A DNA stretch of 64,000 nucleotides from Camellia lanceoleosa. Taxonomy: Eukaryota > Streptophyta > Magnoliopsida > Ericales > Theaceae. The stretch spans positions 86,452,084 to 86,516,083 of the forward strand of contig CM045770.1 in NCBI GenBank assembly GCA_025200525.1, given 5' to 3'. Positions within the stretch are counted from its first letter, which is position 1, and each line of letters opens with the position of its first letter. Below the pieces are notes generated by a model. That model was not told the DNA's origin. It saw only the letters and a program-made list of their open reading frames with translations, and did no database searches. The translations under genes were made by a program, and so were the position numbers. Positions 35,290 to 46,674 of the stretch are shown piece after piece.

Positions 35290-38200
35290 TTTCATCTCTG
35301 CAGCCCACAACTAACTTTGTGCATACATTAATGCTTCTAATGTGTTTGGATGGAGTCTACTACGATGTGGACTCACCAACATTCCACTAGCACTAAATGT
35401 TGGCTCAGAAGCAACGGTGGATACAGGATAGGAATGGCAATGGTGGATATAGGATAGGAATGGCAACGGGGCGGGGTCGGGGATCACACTCTCTGTCCTC
35501 GATCCTCGATCCTCGATGGGAACCTATCCTTGCCCCGCCCGCCCCCGCCCCCGCCCCTAACGGGGATCGAGTTTCCCCGACTCCGAACATTCCCCAGCCA
35601 AAAAAAAAAAGATTAATATGTGTAAATCAAATTAAATTGAAAACATGTGTATAATAATGAAAATAGATTAAATTTGTGTATAATGAAACAGATCAAATAG
35701 AAATAGATTAAACAGATCAAATAAAAAAGAGATTAAATAGAAAACAGTTAAAAAATTATGTTTGATGAACAAAAATTAAATCAATGTGTATAATGAACAA
35801 TCAATCATCATCATCATCATCAATCATCAACAACAATCATCAACTTAAAAAAAATAAAAATAAAAAAAGGCGACAGAGATGAGATAGGGCGGTGGTGGTG
35901 GTGGATCTGGATCTTCATCGGCTGTACATGTTCGGTAGGGCGGCTGTGCATGTTCAAAGCAGAGAAGATGAGGTCGTGATTCATTTGCCCAAGTGTGAAG
36001 GAAGGATTCTAAGTGTGTGATTCATTCTGAGTGTGAAGGAAGATGAGGTCGTGATTCATTTGCCCAAGTGTAAAGGGGATGAAGAGACAGAAAGAGAGAC
36101 CAAGAGAGAGAGAGACCAAAGAAGAGATGAAAGTCTGATTCTGTGATTCATACACTTAGATTCATTTGCTGAAGAAAGGATTCATTTATATATATAAAGA
36201 AATGAAGGAATGATTCATTTATATATATATATGGGGTATTATGGTAATTTCACTTCAGGAACAAACGGGGACGGGGATGGGCCGGGTATGGAGCTGGGAC
36301 ACTTTTCCCCGTCCCCGGCCCGAAACTGATCAGGGATTGATTTTTGAATACCATCCCCACTCAGTTGGGGATATTTTTCGAGAAAAAACCGCTCAAATCG
36401 GGATCGGAGAGTCGGGTCCCCATCGGGCCGGGTTCAAATTGTCATCCCTAATACAGGAATAGCTAAAATATCCCTAGATATTGCCTATAAGATCAGATAC
36501 TTTGGTCTATTGGCTTTCCACTAATTTAAAACATCAAAACCTGAAATTCTTGGCAAAACATTATCTTCTAGAAAATGGTCCAACTCTGATCTTACATTCT
36601 TCATTTTTTAACATCTCTTTTTACTAATAACAAATCATACTCTGAAAGGGTCTTTGTAACAATTTCTGGATTGATAGAAGATTCACCAACAACATCCATT
36701 TCTATACCAACTTGGTGCTAATACTTTTGCAACAAATCTGACGAATCCTATCAATTTCCTCTTCAGGTTTGTCTCTATAAAGTTTTTCAAAATAAAACCC
36801 TAATACACTCATCTTGTACCTAGAATCAAGCACAATAGTAACTCCAATAACACCATGTATCACTAACCAATATTTATCAAATTTTTTCACCATTTTTGAT
36901 GCCATTGTTCTAATCACTTCAATTTCACAAGAAAGCCATTGAGACGGTGTCATCCTAATCTCACATAAAGTTGGGAAACAAACATTGACTGTGAGATACT
37001 TAGTACCAGAAAATAACTCTGTGATTGAAAAAAAATATCTTAAGCCTCCCACTGATCTCTCTAATAAACTCACATTCTTCCTCACTTGGCACAGTCTTAT
37101 ATTGGGGCTCTCTATTTTTCAACCGAGAAAAGACATCCTTATACAATAAGGTAGTTTGAAGCATCAAGTATGTTGAATTCCACCTAGTTGCACAATCAAG
37201 TCCTAATTTCTTAGTATGTGGATTACGCAATTGATTGATTATTTCTTCAATTTTTTTTATTTTTTATTTTTATTTTTTTTGTCTTTTAGGTGTTGCTGTC
37301 CAATAAGCTACGCTCTCTCAAATTGTTTCTACACCCACTCGTATGACATCCAATCCATCTTTGACAATCAAATTCAAAATATGCATACAACAACGCATAT
37401 GAAACAAAGTACCACCCAACAAAGGCGATGTATTACTCAACTTATCCATTAACATGGTAATCATGGCATCATTTGTGGAACAATTATCAACAGTAACAGT
37501 AGATATTTTTCTGTCAATATTCTAGTCTATCATACACTCAAGCAAAGTATCACAAAGAACTTTTGTGTGTGGACATGGAGCATAAATAAACCTAAAATAC
37601 AATATTCATGAACAATTATTAATAACATGCAAATTAAATTGAATAAGATAGAACTTTTAAATGATTTGCAAATTTACAAATATATATCTCAAAATGCAAT
37701 TTTGCAATGTCCATGAATTATCAATAAAGTGTGTTGTGACAGTCATGAATCCTTTCTTTTGATTACTAGCAGTTCACATATCAATTGTGATTGCCACTCT
37801 ACTTTTATTATTCTTTACCAAACTCAATGTCTTCACCTTCTCATAATCAAAAATCTTTAAAATATCACTCTTTATCGTATTTCGAGAAGGTACTTTAAAC
37901 AATGGTTGGAGTGTTGCTGAATATCATTTAAAACTAACATGATCTACGATAGAGAGGGGATATTCATGCAATATTATGGCATGTGACAACTCTTTCCTAG
38001 CAAAATCCTGATAAAAAATATAAGAATTCATTTTTGGAGACTCTCTATTAAAGTTGTTAGTTAAAACTTCTTGCCTCATGTCCATCACTTTTTTCCTAGT
38101 ACAACTCTTATAGTGATCATGCAAATGCCTAATTTCATTTTTTGAATCACCTTCAAGATGCTCATTACAATAATTACATATTACCTTCGACACCCCATTG

Positions 38201-38385
38201 GCTCATTGTTTCTTAAAGTGTTTCCACACAACACTAGGTTCTCTTTTAGTTCCTCCACAAGTGTTAGACTCTTTTTCTAAATCAATAACATTTTGATTAG
38301 AGAGGGGAGCTGGTAAGCTGGTAGTTGGCGATCATTGTTGTGAGGCCTCGCTCTCAAATGGTACTTAAGAGTTAACATCTGACAT
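35290..38385 (-). pseudogene. hAT transposase of the outer element
   Basis: hAT transposases excise and reinsert hAT elements. On the minus strand a possible start at 38385 is followed within seven codons by a stop. A BED-type zinc-finger region comes next ('CNYCNEHLEG', then 'HLHDHYKSC', about 38090-38180). Further on are the RNase-H-like core phrase 'CATRWNSTYLML' (about 37160-37195), 'IVLDSRYKMSVLGFYFEKLY' (about 36780-36840), and the dimerisation region 'SRDILAIPVSTVASEPTFSA' split at the TSD. The last part, 'RSRLHPNTLEALMYAQS', lies at 35310-35375, beyond the 1-kb insertion at 35429-36450. Multiple stops and frame changes make it inactive. Confidence 0.87.
35429..36450. mobile_element. 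Non-autonomous hAT element inside its relative's gene
   Basis: 1022-bp element with perfect TSD ATACAGGA at 35421-35428 and 36451-36458. It starts TAGGAATGGCAATGG and ends, inverted, TAGGGATGACAATTTG. The terminal regions of about 120 bp match those of the outer hAT element, but it carries no transposase. It lies in the codons for the dimerisation domain of the outer transposase. A 26-bp duplication of the left tip (35421-35446 against 35447-35472) gives a second near-copy of the TSD. The internal part has GA-rich runs and repeats of 'gaggtcgtgattcatttg'. Confidence 0.92.
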
Positions 38386-38953
38386 TTTTAATCTTTATAA
38401 AAATAATATGAAATGAATAAACAGAGGCAGCAAAATTACAGAGCAATTTTTTCTAACACAATTCTAGAAAAAAAATTTCTAACACAATTTTTTCTAACAT
38501 TTTGATCAAGGAAGATAAATTGAATTAATAAAGGATCAGCATATGCAGCAATTCTAGTAATGTCAACAAACTATATTGAATTAATAAATGATAAATGATC
38601 ATCCTAGTAATGTTAACAAATAAACAAATAAAAAAATTGATTGAATTAATCATATTATACAATCTGAAAACATATGCAGCAATTCATTTAGTCAAAACAA
38701 AAGAAACTAATGGCTATGGAAATTATGTGATCAATCTCATGACAACCCATTATACAAAGATAACGTATCTTTAAAATGCAAAGACCATTCAAAATTCCAA
38801 GTTATAGAGAATGAAACTAAGTAGAAAATAATTAAAAGCAACAGGAAAATAATAGGCCAAAACCTCTGATGTAAACACTAAGCACATCCAAATATCCTTA
38901 TGGAATACCTCAGAAAGTAGAGCAACAACAACAGCAGATATGCAAGAAATATC

Positions 38954-39551
38954 TGCAAGGGCAACAGAGGACGAACAGAAAAAGAAAGAGAAGAAGTCTA
39001 AAAATTTTTGGATTGAAAATGAATTGTTGGAGCAGACTTTATATAGGCAGATTGGTGGATGTTCGAACAGGTAGAAAACCTGTTCGGATAGATTGAACAG
39101 GCACCAACAGATTTGAATCTGTTTGGAACAAATTCAATTTTGAATTCAACAGATCTGAACCTATGTTGAACCCTTTGAACTGTTCGGGTGGGTTAAACTT
39201 GTTAGAGACCTATTTGGGTGAAGAAAAAATTTTGGATCAATTTATTTTGAATTTTGAAACCAAAATAAAATATAAAAGTTTTTTTCCCAGAAAGATAAGT
39301 ATTAGGCTAGACAAACCCAACCTAACCTCACACCACGCACCCACGCCCAAGCCCAGACCCAGTCCAGCTCATCCGACCGGCCGGACAAACGAGCGGTTTT
39401 AATTTTGGGTCCAATGGGTCTAGGCCACATCATCCATAATCTCATCCTTCCACAAACTTGGGTACCCCTTAGGGCCCATCCAAAGTATCCCAAGCTAAGG
39501 TATATAAACCCATTTAAAACCTCAAGTCTTTCCAATGTGGGACAAGTACTG
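38954..39551 (-). repeat. Copia 3' LTR, part 1
   Basis: Begins TGCAAGGGCAACAGAGGACG directly after the TSD ATATC and matches 59148-59720 closely ('ggcagattggtgg', 'gaactgttcgggtgggtta', 'aaggtatataaac'). A stretch at the end (39535-39551) is not in the other LTR. Confidence 0.9.
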
Positions 39552-39953
39552 TGGTAGCCGAATAATTGGTGAAGATAAAGGATATATATTTCAGAAGCTA
39601 GACGCTAGCCGGCAGATATCCCGTAAGGATACGGGGCCGAATAGGATAAATAGGCCGAATGGGAAAGGATCCCTAGAGCCGAATAGTGGAAAAGATAATG
39701 ATTAAAAAAGTAGGCCCTAGCTCCGAGGATCAGAAGAAACGAGTATAAATATAATGGCAATGGACTAGAAAAGGGAGGTAAGAATCACTTCTAAAAACTT
39801 AGCCAACAAGCTTTCTTGAGTAGAAGAATCGGCTTGTCCGTTGAGTGCTAATTCGACACCCCGACCGGAGTATTTGTATCTTTGCAGGTGACTAGCTGAG
39901 GATCATTGGCGTCTTACAGGATCTGAAGAGTATTTCCAAACCACTTCCCCACA
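39552..39953 (+). repeat. Tat-type 5' LTR
   Basis: 402 bp, starts TGGTAGCCGAATAATTGG, ends CCACTTCCCCACA. A TATA-like 'gagtataaatataatgg' lies at about 39738-39754. Only a few substitutions and small indels separate it from 49129-49533. Confidence 0.93.
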
Positions 39954-39954
39954 A

Positions 39955-39972
39955 TTGGTGCCGTCTGTGGGA
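39955..39972 (+). other. Probable primer binding site
   Basis: TTGGTGCCGTCTGTGGG immediately inside the 5' LTR is the phrase commonly found at the primer site of Tat-lineage and related plant Ty3 elements (usually TTGGCGCCGTCTGTGGG). I have not verified which tRNA it pairs with. Confidence 0.65.
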
Positions 39973-39988
39973 ATACTCAAATACATCC

Positions 39989-41050
39989 ATGGAAGGCGTG
40001 ACCGAAGATCCTCCGATAGCCACCAACGAGATCACACAGGAAGACGACCTCACCCCAGCTAATATGCTCGGAAAAGAAACCATCGCGGCACGACGCGTCT
40101 TGAACTTCGATTCGCCAACAACTTCAGCACAAGAAACAATGCAGGCTATCATAGAACAAGCAAAGAATAACGAACAAAGGCCCGAGAACATGATCGCTGA
40201 GAACGAACGACTCCGTCAAGATTTGGCCCTGGAGGTAGCAAAATCTAGAGAGGCCATGCGCCAGGAACCAGAGCGACCCCCGAGGGCAGACGGGCAAAGA
40301 CCTCGGGCTCGGCCAAAGGATACCGATAGCAACTCCAACTCATCATCCACGGAGCTCGACGCAAGGGGACGATCCGAGACCTCCAGCTCCTCCGAAAAGG
40401 ATCTGCGAACAAGGAACAAGCGCAGGAGAAGCAGCTCAAACGAGGAAGACCAGCACGATCCTTTCGTTCGACGGATCGCAAGGGCGTCCCTGCCCAAGAA
40501 ATTCAAAGCTCCGTCGTTCACTCCTTACGACAGAAAATCAGACCCCACTGATCATATCCGTCATTACAAACAAGCCATGACGTTGCACGCAGACAATGAA
40601 GCCCTCATGTGCCGAATATTCCCTAGCAGCCTAGGTCCACTAGCCGTCAGGTGGTATTACAAGTTAGAGCCAGCTTCGATTAAAAGCTTCCGACAGCTGC
40701 AGAAATCCTTCAGGGCCAGGTTCATCACCAACGAGGTACAACCGAAACAGGCCGACTCCCTCTGGGCTATGCAGATCCAGTCGGGAGAGACGCTCAGAGC
40801 GTACTCGGCACGATATTGGGAGTGCTTCAACCTTGTTGACGACGCTTGCAACGACTCTATGGCCATCACCGCCTTCAAAATGGGTTTACATCACGGCGAT
40901 GCTCTGCGCGGTTCCTCGACGAAGGCCCCCAAAAGCGATCTGGCGTTGATGAAGAAAGTTGAAGAATATTGTAAAGTCGAAGATGATGCCACGAGGATAA
41001 AAGCGGACAAATCTCGAAAAGCGGCCCTCCCGAAATCGCTTGACCAATAA
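39989..41050 (+). CDS. gag: Ty3-type gag protein
   Basis: Intact frame of 353 codons starting 36 bases inside the 5' LTR. Residues 1-60 are acidic, and residues 60-150 are a charged, serine/arginine-rich linker. From about residue 165 the retrotransposon gag domain begins ('SLPKKFKAPSFTPYDRKSDP', 'DHIRHYKQAM', 'WYYKLEPASIKSFRQL', 'FKMGLHHGDAL'). It should assemble virus-like particles that package element RNA. The frame stops at 41050, where the gag C terminus would be expected to continue into the zinc-binding part found at 41199-41477, so the polyprotein is broken here. The long open frame in otherwise AT-rich DNA and the young LTRs suggest recent activity, perhaps mobilised by a relative's polymerase. 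Confidence 0.9.
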   Translation: MEGVTEDPPIATNEITQEDDLTPANMLGKETIAARRVLNFDSPTTSAQETMQAIIEQAKNNEQRPENMIAENERLRQDLALEVAKSREAMRQEPERPPRADGQRPRARPKDTDSNSNSSSTELDARGRSETSSSSEKDLRTRNKRRRSSSNEEDQHDPFVRRIARASLPKKFKAPSFTPYDRKSDPTDHIRHYKQAMTLHADNEALMCRIFPSSLGPLAVRWYYKLEPASIKSFRQLQKSFRARFITNEVQPKQADSLWAMQIQSGETLRAYSARYWECFNLVDDACNDSMAITAFKMGLHHGDALRGSSTKAPKSDLALMKKVEEYCKVEDDATRIKADKSRKAALPKSLDQ

Positions 41051-41198
41051 GCTCGTCGCCACGAGCCCCGAGCCCGACAGCGAACTAAGCGAGATAAAAG
41101 GCGGGACTCCGCCGATCAAGCGATCGGTGCCCACCGAACGAATGAACAACTACAAGTCGACATGAGACGCCAAGGCGAACCGACAAGAAGTATCTGAG

Positions 41199-41477
41199 TT
41201 GATGAGCCGATCGGCAATAATGACCAAAGTCCGGCACCTTCCATTTTTTAAGTGGTCGGCGAAGATGGTGGGCCCTCCTGACACACGGAGGAGGGACAGA
41301 CGATGCGAATACCACAAAGATCACGGCCACGAAACCGAGAGTTGTTATGCGCTAAGGATCATCTGGAGGAACGGTGCAAGATGGTCGATTGCGAGAATAC
41401 GTGAGCAAGGGAAGGCCAACCAAAGCATTAGCCTTGAGGCGATTCACCTCGCTTGGTGTGATCCACATAATCTCTGA
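41199..41477 (+). pseudogene. Gag C-terminal zinc-binding segment
   Basis: Reads 'CEYHKDHGHETESCY', the Cys/His cluster found at the end of gag in Tat-lineage plant elements. The upstream link to gag (41051-41198) contains stops, and downstream residues drift out of the expected 'LKNQIEELI'-like wording, so frameshifts are likely. The ATG at the start of this open piece is probably not a true start. Confidence 0.7.
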
Positions 41478-42004
41478 TGCTGGCATCCCCGACCATGCAT
41501 ACGATCCAATCTCACCCAATTCCCCAAAAATATAACATGTCAACCGGCAGGCCCAGAGAAGCTCCGACAATGAAGTTCGATGACTCCGACCTCGTCGGAA
41601 CGGCGGCCAGCCACATCGATCCTTTGGTCATCAAATTACGCATACGACAGTTCAGCGTTGAACGCATTCTCATAGACCCAGGAAGCACTTCGGAGATCTT
41701 GTACTACAGAACTTTTGTTGAACTCGGCCTCAACGAGTCAGACCTATCACCGTCGTCTCAGCCACTGTTTGGCTTCAACACGAATCCAGAGTATCCGTTG
41801 GGGAGGATCGTGCTACCTGTTCGAGCAGGCTCAAAAACAGTTGACGTGGAATTCTTGGTTGTCAAGCTTCCGTCGCCATATAATGCCATCATAGGGCGCC
41901 CCTGGTTGCATGTCATGAAAATCCCAAGCACCTACCATCACTTATGCGCTTCCCAGCAGAACCGTGGCATTGAGGAGATCCGTGGCTCACCGCAATCCGC
42001 ATGA
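41477..42004 (+). CDS. Retropepsin-like aspartic protease
   Basis: The open frame has 175 codons. A loosely conserved N terminus is followed by 'FSVERILIDPGSTSEILY' (about residues 60-77). This is the active-site region, in which DPGST replaces the more usual D(T/S)G. Next come 'FGFNTNPEYPLGRIVLPV' and 'YNAIIGRPWLHVMK', the conserved second half of plant Ty3 protease domains. The enzyme would cut the element's polyprotein. Where reverse transcriptase should follow, the frame ends and the 101-bp tandem array begins. The DPGS active site is common in this lineage, so the domain may still be functional. Confidence 0.85.
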   Translation: MLASPTMHTIQSHPIPQKYNMSTGRPREAPTMKFDDSDLVGTAASHIDPLVIKLRIRQFSVERILIDPGSTSEILYYRTFVELGLNESDLSPSSQPLFGFNTNPEYPLGRIVLPVRAGSKTVDVEFLVVKLPSPYNAIIGRPWLHVMKIPSTYHHLCASQQNRGIEEIRGSPQSA

Positions 42005-42126
42005 CGAGACTTTATGAAGATCCATTTACAGACCCGACTTGTGGGATTTGATGCTTGTACTCGTACCACGTTTTAATGAAAATCGATTTTCTTTGTCACT
42101 CTCCTTCAAGCCTCTTGGGCCCAATT

Positions 42127-43205
42127 AAGTCTCCGGATTCGGAGCGCCCTTCGTGGATATCACGATTGGCCAAATCAAGTCTCCGGATTCGGAGCCCCCT
42201 TTGGTGCATGACACCTTAGGGCCGAACAAGTCTCCAGATTCGGAGCGCCCTTCGTAGATATCACGATTGGCCAAATCAAGTCTCCGGATTCGGAGCCCCC
42301 TTTGTTGCACGACACCTTAGGGCCGAATAAGTCTCCGGATTCGGAGCGCCTTTCGTGGATGTCATGATTGGCTAAATTAAGTCTCCGGATTCGGAGCCCC
42401 CTTTGGTGCATGACACCTTAAGGCCGAATAAGTCTCCGGATTCGGAGCGCCTTTCGTGGATGTCACGATTGGCTAAACTAAGCCTCCGGATTCGGAGCCC
42501 CCTTTGGTGCATGACACCTTAGGGCCGAACAAGTCTCCAGATTCGGAGCGCCCTTCGTGGATATCACGATTGGCCAAATCAAGTCTCCGGATTCGGAGCC
42601 CCCTTTGGTGCACGACACCTTATGGCCGAATAAGTCTCCGGATTCGGAGCGCCTTTCGTGGATGTCACAATTGGCTAAATTAAGTCTCCAGATTCGGAGC
42701 CCCCTTTGGTGCATGACACCTTAGGGCCGAATAAGTCTCCAGATTCGGAGCGCCCTTCGTGGATATCACGATTGGCCAAATCAAGCCTCCGGATTCGGAG
42801 CCCCCTTTGGTGCATGACACCTTAGGGCCAAATTAGGCCTCCGGATTCGGAGTGCCTTTCGTGGATGTCACGATTGGCTAAATTAAGTATCCGGATTCGG
42901 AGCCCCCTTTGGTGCATGACACCTTAGGGCCGAATAAGTCTCCGGACTCGGAGCGCCTTTCGTGGATGTCACGATTGGCTAAATTAAGCCTCCGGATTCG
43001 GAGCCCCCTTTCGTGCATGACACCTTAGGGCCGAATAAGCCTCCGGATTCGGAGCGCCCTTTGGTGCAGCTCACCGTAGGGCCGAATAAGTCTTCGGACT
43101 CGGAACGCCTTTCGTGGATGTCACGATTGGCCAAATTAGGCCTCCGGATTCGGAGCCCCCGTTGGTGCATGACACCTTAGGGCCGTTTAAGTCTCCGGAT
43201 CCAGA
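42127..43205. repeat. 101-bp tandem array (about 10.7 units)
   Basis: Each unit is two related halves of 50 and 51 bp that both begin AAGTCTCCGGATTCGGAGC. One half continues with '(c)ttcgtggatgtcacgatt', the other with 'ccctttggtgcatgacacc'. Units differ by scattered substitutions. The array sits directly after the protease frame. The open frames on its minus strand are translations of the repeat and are not genes. Confidence 0.95.
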
Positions 43206-44498
43206 GCCCGTTTTAATCAACTAATTAACCCGTAATCACTAATATGGTTTGCCGGACAAGGCGTGCCTTAGCCGCCCACAATACGACCCATTAGGTTAAA
43301 CTCGCATCCGCCTAAGGCAAGGGCGATCTCTGAATCTGAGGAAAAATATTTAAGCTAAAATATTTAAGCTACACAAAAGTTCCGATAGCAAACTAATAGC
43401 AAACTATTAAACCATACGAAATGACGCGCTTAACCATTAAAAGTTGGGATCAGGAACATTCATCCGGCATAGCTAAACAAAAGATTTTCAGAGTAACACT
43501 CAACTATATGAAATAACACTTTTTATTTGATTAAAAAGTTGTTACATAGACGCAATCCGCGTTCGAACATTACAATATCTATCTCTAACTTCTAAGATAA
43601 ATCAACCCATCGACCCAACTCTTGTCATTTGAACAACCATCGCGCCTCAAAACGCATTGATCTAACCGTGCCCGAATCGGCATGTCGCCAGGCCTCTGAC
43701 ACCATCGACAATGTCAAGGCCAAGATCCAAGACAATGGAGGTTAGGGGCAGCGGTCGTTGTGTCTCCTTTCGGGGCGATCTGCTTCAACGACTTAGAGGC
43801 TGACGTGTTTCCAGTTTCTCCTTTCAGCGGTCCACCTCCCACACCGGAGAATCCTCCGCCGCAAACGGAGAATCCTCCGCCGCAAACCATCTGAGCGCCA
43901 AGTTCGACCGGAATTTGAGCTCCTTCAACTATCATCACCATCTGATGGTAAGAACTCTTGATCATCCCACACAATAGATGTTGGAGAGCCAAATATGTTT
44001 GATTGCATGAGGCGCCTGCCGCTTTTATTCTCAGTAATGGCCGCGATCTCGAGGCCCAAATCCCAAAGTAATTTTATCAACACTAAACCCCACGAAGACA
44101 GGCATCGGTCAACATTCTCCACGACCTAGTTAACCCAACGGTTGGCTAAAACGCGTGTGCATAGGCTGCACAAGGGTAAAAATTACCTAGCCTAATCGGC
44201 TAGACATCTGGCATTCGAGCCAAGTCAAAATGTCATAGCCCCTGGCTCACAGCTTCTTCAAATTTCAACAACACACGCCGCAATGGCTTTATTCAAAAGT
44301 AAACGGCCATTACATGTAGGCCGATCACGCACAACGAATCGGCGCATCGATTCAACATGCTGAGTCCGATTGATGTATTTACGTCGCACACGTCGAATGC
44401 AGGAGACAATTTGATATTTTCAATAAAGCGTCTTTTATTCAAAAAACCAAGAAATTACATAATTGCGGCGACCGGTTTCGGACCTTTAATAATTAAAG
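43206..44498. other. Tat-type element internal spacer
   Basis: Non-array DNA between the tandem repeats and the first antisense gene. An open stretch at 43714-43992 (minus) includes a glycine-rich piece with a short duplicated phrase ('gagaatcctccgccgcaaac'). It could be the tail of an older antisense exon, but I recognise no domain. Confidence 0.4.
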
Positions 44499-45431
44499 TC
44501 ATACGGCGTCGCCCTCATCCTCACTCTTCTCGACCTCGAAAGCAGAAAACGGAAAGTCCTCACTGCGGTAGAGAGGTGACGCCGAATCGATGCCTGACAA
44601 GCGAAGAGATTCGGCGACTTGAGATGCCTTGATCCAACCATGCCTGAACCCACGATTTTCACATTGGCAAACCTCTTCGGCAAGCTTCTCCTTGGTCTTT
44701 TGGATTCCAACCAAGTGCCCTTCGTGAAAACCTTTTTCATAAGACCTCCCCTTGGCGGACTCCAATGCGAACATGCTCACCGTTTCACGATCGGCAATGG
44801 CAGCGCTTATAAGCCGACTGGTAACCCTCTCTTCCACGATTGGATTCACCTGCCCTGCTGGTTGTACTTGACCCGCTTTGATCTTTCTTAACTCACATTC
44901 GGCCGCCTCCACGCAAGCCTCCAAACTGCGGATACGCTCATCCTTTTTCTCCATTTTTCGGCGGGCGGCGCGCAATCGCATGCCGACTTCATAAGCCGTA
45001 TAGAGCCCTTTCACCGCCCCATGAATGCCCTCGCGAAACACTTCGTAGTCCTGACGACCAACCATTGATCTTGAACTTCGGAGGAAATATTTGTTGAGCA
45101 AACTCGATCGCCACGCCCGATCTCGAACGATCGAGTCCACTTCCGTCATGGGCTTATTCTTCACAAATACTGCAAAACTTAACGGGCACGGATTCGCGTC
45201 TGATCTCCTTTCGACTTGGGCGTGTGGCGATCTCCCCTGGGACTGCCTATCCCGTCTGGGCGACCTACTACGACGTCGAGGGGATTGACGTCTCTCTCGA
45301 CCCATAGAACTCTTACTCCCAGCACGTAAGGGCGCACCACGGTGTTCACTTCGATTCATATCACCTCCAAGCTCAGCCAATGTCTTGGCTTCCCCTTTGC
45401 TGTTAAAGAAGAGTTTGTTCGACATTCGCAC
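44499..45431 (-). CDS. Antisense ORF A, SR-rich coiled-coil protein
   Basis: Intact frame of 310 codons opposite to gag. Residues 1-80 are basic with an arginine/serine-rich run ('QSPRRRSRSPRRDRQSQG'). The middle (about 150-215) is a charged coiled coil ('RRKMEKKDERIRSLEACVEA'). The end contains 'CENRGFRHGWIKASQVAE' followed by an acidic tail. The same end motif occurs in antisense gene B ('FENRGFKHGWLKA'), so the two are related. A TTTTGCAG inside the frame near residue 87 could be a splice acceptor, making the true first exon uncertain. Extra antisense genes are known in Tat-lineage retrotransposons, but their role is not established. An RNA- or nucleic-acid-binding role is only a guess from the basic SR-like part. 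Confidence 0.65.
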   Translation of the reverse strand: MRMSNKLFFNSKGEAKTLAELGGDMNRSEHRGAPLRAGSKSSMGRERRQSPRRRSRSPRRDRQSQGRSPHAQVERRSDANPCPLSFAVFVKNKPMTEVDSIVRDRAWRSSLLNKYFLRSSRSMVGRQDYEVFREGIHGAVKGLYTAYEVGMRLRAARRKMEKKDERIRSLEACVEAAECELRKIKAGQVQPAGQVNPIVEERVTSRLISAAIADRETVSMFALESAKGRSYEKGFHEGHLVGIQKTKEKLAEEVCQCENRGFRHGWIKASQVAESLRLSGIDSASPLYRSEDFPFSAFEVEKSEDEGDAV

Positions 45432-45708
45432 AATAGATTTTCTCTCAGGAGTCTGAATCAGATACCTACCAGACTCTTAAAAGTTGTGCCTTTGATCATT
45501 TAACACTCGCAGAGGCAGCACGATCGAGGCAAGTTCATTAATCGTGAAACCCAATCGCCTGACGCCGACTAAGTTGACGACAGGACAAGCTTTCGGCTCA
45601 TAATCTTCCGACTAAGTTGACGGCAGGACAAGCTTTGAGCAGACTCATCAATCTGTTCGGCTAAACTACCCCAGCCGGCTCACGAATTGATTCCTCAGAG
45701 CCAGAGTT

Positions 45709-46135
45709 CTTATCATGAACCCCCTGGAGCAAGGGCAGATTCATCAATCTAAGGGTCCAAGATCAGTAGGCAGTGAAATTGCAAATGGTGATTTTGATGG
45801 GATATGTATTAAATCTACATGAACCCAGATATTGACCAATCTTTCCTCTTCACCTTCAGTGGTTCTATTCGGCTCAAGTACCCAGCCGGCTCACAAGTTG
45901 ATTCGGGCAAGAGCAGATTCATCAACTGTTTCATTAAACTACCCTAGCCACTCGCAATTGATTCCTCAAAGCCAGACTTCTTATCATGAACCCCCTGGGG
46001 CAAGGGCAGATTCATCAATCTAAGGGTCCAAGATTAATAGGCAGTGAAATTGCAAATGGTGATTTTGATGGGATATGTATTAAATCTGCAGGAACCCAGA
46101 TATTGACCAATCTTTTCCTCTCTACCTTCAGTGGT
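45709..46135. repeat. Direct repeat pair, about 155 bp each
   Basis: 45709-45862 and 45979-46135 match closely ('tcttatcatgaaccccctgg', 'gattttgatgggatatgtat', 'acccagatattgaccaatct'). They lie between the two antisense genes. Fainter related pieces continue to about 46420, for example repeats of 'acagaactctttcat' and 'gcaagggc'. They may mark the duplication that created two antisense genes. Confidence 0.85.
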
Positions 46136-46674
46136 TTGCGACTTCAGATTCGAGTAAGGAAAAAACTAAAGTTTGGACAAACGATATTCTATGTACGGCT
46201 TGTTTAGAAGAGTTCTAGATAAAATCATTCGTGCCACAGTAAAATCATCCGGCTCACGAGTTGACTGGCAAGAGCAGATTTATCAATCTAGTCGGACCAA
46301 GTACGGTAGGCTCACAAGTTGATTCAGAGCTAGAATTTTTTATGAACCCCTAGGGCAAGGGCGATTCACAAATCGTGGTTTCCCCAAGATATGCAATTCC
46401 ATTTTACCAAATGCATTGACAAACACAGAACTCTTTCATTAAAATTAAACCACAGAACTCTTTCATACAAAGTGTGTGGTGGTACCAAAAATTACAAGAA
46501 CTCTTTCATACAAAATGTGCGGTGGTAGCAAAAATTACAAGAAAATTTTCATTAATAAATTGCGCGCAGATGCTAACCAATTTATACATGAAAACTACCC
46601 TGAACCAACAAAGCACTATCCAAAAAAAGAAAAACAAAAACAAAAAGATGCCTGCTCAGTAAACGGCTCCCAGA

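Noticed and set aside
42125..43170. Repetitive minus-strand open frames of 61-78 codons
   Set aside because: They are the translated 101-bp tandem array. Unit lengths of 101 shift the frame, and no protein family matches.
42127..43205. Regular repeats that could recall a CRISPR array
   Set aside because: Both halves of each unit are conserved, so there are no unique spacers. The array is inside a plant retroelement.
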